Below, piece after piece: positions 61,101 to 64,000 of a stretch of 64,000 bases of DNA; the first letter of the stretch is position 1, and each line of letters starts with the position of its first letter. The stretch spans positions 1-64,000 of the forward strand of contig JAJEKB010001071.1 in assembly GCA_022393335.1 (NCBI GenBank). Reading direction: 5' to 3'. The DNA is from Macrotrachela quadricornifera. Its lineage: Eukaryota > Rotifera > Eurotatoria > Philodinida > Philodinidae. The notes beneath the pieces were generated by a model. That model was not told where the DNA came from, did no database searches, and saw only the letters and a list, made by a program, of their open reading frames with translations. A program made the translations under genes and the position numbers.

Positions 61101-64000
61101 ATGAGTGAACGTAGTGATAGTGTAAAACTGGATGAAGTTTGTGGTGAATCTATAAATGGTGATGATAATAATGATGTATTATTTGATGAAGTTAACAATA
61201 CAGATGACAGCGAAGTAATTTTATTTATTTATTGATTTAAATGATTATTAATATTTTCTTTTTTATGATTAGGAGGATCGTCGTTTTATAACTGTTGGTA
61301 TTTGTGCTCAATGGAAAAAAATAAAAGCAAAACCAATGGAAGAAATTTTACAGCGTTTAGAACAATTTGAATTTCTTCGTATACTTGTTTTTCCTGAAAC
61401 AACAATACATGAAAAACCTATTGAAGAATGGCCATTTTGTCATGTTTTAATTAGTTTTCATAGTAAAGGTTTTCCATTAACTAAAACACAAGAATATGCA
61501 CGTTTACATCGACCATTTCTTATTAATGATCTTGATAATCAATGGTATATCATGGATCGTATTAAAGTACATGAAATACTTAAAAATGCTGGAATAGAAC
61601 AACCACGTTTTGGTGTACTTAGACGAACTTTAAATGATGGTAAAGTTTTTTTTCACTAAAAAAAAAATTTTCTTTTCTTTTATTTTTCTAGATGGAACAT
61701 GGAAAACATTATCTATTGTTAATGAACAAGATGATCATATTGAAATAGATGGTGAAATATTTCATAAACCATTTGTGGAAAAACCTGTATCAGCTGAAAA
61801 TCATGATGTCTATATTTATTTTCCATCGTCAGCTGGTGGTGGTTCACAGAGATTGTTTCGAAAAGTATTAAATATTTAAAAATTATATTGAAATATATAT
61901 ATATATATAATGTTTTTGTTAGATTGGTAGTCGAAGTAGTGTATATACATCGGAGAACAGTATTCGTAAAGATGGTTCATATATTTATGAAGAATTTATG
62001 CCAACTGATGGTACTGATGTTAAAGTATGAATTTTATTTATTATATTTTTTTTTTGAAATATGAATAATTATTTATTTAATAGGTTTATACGGTTGGTGC
62101 TGAATATGCACATGCTGAAGCAAGAAAATCACCAGGACTTGATGGTAAAGTTGAACGTGATGAATTTGGTAAAGAAGTACGATATCCAGTTATATTACGT
62201 GCTGATGAAAAGTTAATTGCTATGAAAATATGTTTAGCATTTAAAGTATAATTAAATTTTGTTTTATTTTTTTTTTTAAATAAAATAAATTATTATTAAA
62301 ATATTATTTTTGTTTTTCGTTTTTAGCAAACTGTATGTGGTTTTGATCTACTTCGTGCTGAAGGAAAATCATTTGTATGCGATGTAAATGGTTTTAGTTT
62401 TGTTAAAAATAGTACAAAATATTATGATGATTGTGCATCAATTCTCGGGTATTTTTGCTTTTATTTGAAAAAAAAATTATATTAAATTAATTTTGTATAT
62501 GTTTTTTTTCTTTTCAAAAGACATATGATTATGCGTGAACTTGCACCATCGTTTTCTATTCCATATCCATTAGCTTATCAACCTGAAGATCCACCTATTG
62601 TACCAACAGCATTTGGTACTAGAATGGAACTTCGTTGTGTTATTGCTGTTATTCGACATGGTGATCGAACACCAAAACAAAAAATGAAAATGGTTGTTCT
62701 ACATCCATTGTAAGATATATTCATTTTTGATTTTAAGAAACAGAACTAAGCGAATCAAGTCAAGATATTTTTGTCATTTTTTTCATTTTCTAATGCTACA
62801 AGAGAAAAGTTTAACAATCAATTTTTCATAGCACGGTCTCTATTTTGTTCCTACACAAAAGAAATAGAATAATTATACACAATATAGAACAGCAGAACTT
62901 CTATAGGTTGATCAATAAAATAAGAGTATCAGAATGACCTTTTCTTCTTAGTAAAATTCCATGCCAAAATAACAAAAATGTCATTTTTATGAGCAACGAT
63001 CTAGGCTTGAATTTATTTGCAAGTAAAAATGACGTATTTATATTTGAATTAGAGAAAAAATTATTTATGATAAAATCTATGATCAAAACATCAATTTTCG
63101 ATGATTAATAGTATTTACTCTTAACTAATGATTTATTGATCTTCATAAACGATCGAAAATAGAACAGAACGAGACGAAACATGCATATTCAGTAATATGC
63201 GTAGGCTTAGATTTACGATCAGGTGAATAAATACGTTAAAAAAAATCGTTTTCATGTCGTATATTTAATTAAGATAAAAGTTATGAATCATAAAAAATTT
63301 AATTTTATAAATTGCGACTTTTTCTATATGAGCAAATGGATTTTTTATTTATGAACAAATGACTCGAGGCAAAATCTTATAATTTTTAAGTGCAAATCAT
63401 GAATTGAACCTATCCAATTCTAATCAAAAAGAATTATTGTAATATATAAATAGAAAAAACTGTATCTATACTCCTTCCATCAAAGATATATCTAAGAAAC
63501 TAAAATTTGTTTGAATTCAAGATATCTATATTTTGCACTTTGTTCACGCTTATTATATTAAATTTTTATCATAGATAATTAACTTGAAAACTGATACGAA
63601 TATTATTAAATGCCTTAGAGATTTTCATTATATTTCATATATTAATATCGCAGAATCTAATATTAAAAATTTTTTTCTTAAAAGATTTTTTCAATTATTC
63701 GAAAGATATAATGGACCAAAAACCGGTCATTTGAAATTAAAAAATCCTGGTCAACTTCAAGTTTGTATATATTTATTTTCTATATCATTAATAAAATTTA
63801 TTAATTATAGGAAGTTCTTGATATTGCTCGAACATTAGTTAAAGAACTTGATGATAAACAAATAAGTGTAAAATTAAAATAAAATAATAACTATAAATAT
63901 ATGAAAATAAAATATGTATATTTTGTTTTTGTAGCAATTTCCAAATTTACCTGAAACAAAAGCAAAATTAGTTCAACTTAAACAAGTACTAGAATTATAT
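61101..64000 (+). CDS. PPIP5K: Diphosphoinositol pentakisphosphate kinase (VIP1/PPIP5K), 5' part, runs off right edge
   Basis: Makes PP-InsP (InsP7/InsP8) signalling molecules: an N-terminal ATP-grasp kinase followed by a histidine-acid-phosphatase domain. Ten exons so far (476 codons): 61101-61214, 61273-61639, 61692-61864, 61923-62024, 62084-62245, 62327-62448, 62521-62709, 63685-63760, 63811-63867, 63935-64000. An acidic N-terminus is followed by [92 protein letters not shown]-type [11 protein letters not shown], and CGFDLLR...[13 protein letters not shown]. The phosphatase signature RHGDRTPKQ is at about 391. The 975-nt intron 62710-63684 is otherwise empty. All family landmarks are in order; the rest of the phosphatase domain lies beyond the window. 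Confidence 0.93.

Overview
The window is nuclear DNA of an invertebrate animal. It is strongly AT-rich. The genes are split by GT-AG introns that are mostly 40-100 nt, with a few of 1-5 kb that hold repeats or other genes. Codons end mainly in A or T. Reconstructing spliced reading frames by hand gives clear animal orthologues (TPR, NOL12, hexokinase, HD-PTP, GOLPH3, NUDT9, CDC20, an aminergic-type receptor, PPIP5K). Compact genes, AT-rich codons, Helitron-like and short inverted-repeat elements would suit a bdelloid rotifer, but that is inference; no species-specific marker is visible.

Layout. 1-13810 (minus) is the 5' part of a TPR/Megator nucleoporin gene running off the left edge. Its introns hold a small antisense membrane-protein gene (5111-6234), a Helitron-like element (8200-9919), and a same-strand BEN-like gene (10605-13296) whose exons also join in frame to TPR exon 1. 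NOL12 (15066-15886, plus) is divergent from TPR. Hexokinase (18845-22615, minus) has two alternative last exons and a hydrophobic N-terminus. An unrecognised two-exon gene (23248-24119, plus) is followed by an HD-PTP/PTPN23-like BRO1 gene without a phosphatase domain (24777-31393, minus). 31394-38574 is sparse: one single-exon orphan gene, a possible micropeptide and several foldback elements, including a 1152-bp TA-flanked element with a 200-bp tandem repeat.

38575-50682 is gene-dense: GOLPH3, NUDT9, a two-helix membrane protein, a coiled-coil protein, and CDC20 started 154 bp from the coiled-coil gene. 50683-54485 is intergenic with a mariner-like MITE. 54486-64000 (all plus) carries a rhodopsin-family receptor with a very large third loop, an R-SNARE-like protein, a Cys-rich possibly myristoylated protein, and the 5' half of PPIP5K running off the right edge.

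The genes do not form a pathway cluster; they are ordinary housekeeping and signalling genes. The accessory interest lies in the nested-gene architecture of TPR, the alternative hexokinase C-termini, domain losses (HD-PTP phosphatase, CDC20 IR tail) and a local family of foldback elements sharing one arm sequence. All exon calls rest on splice consensus and frame continuity read by eye; no transcript or database evidence was available.
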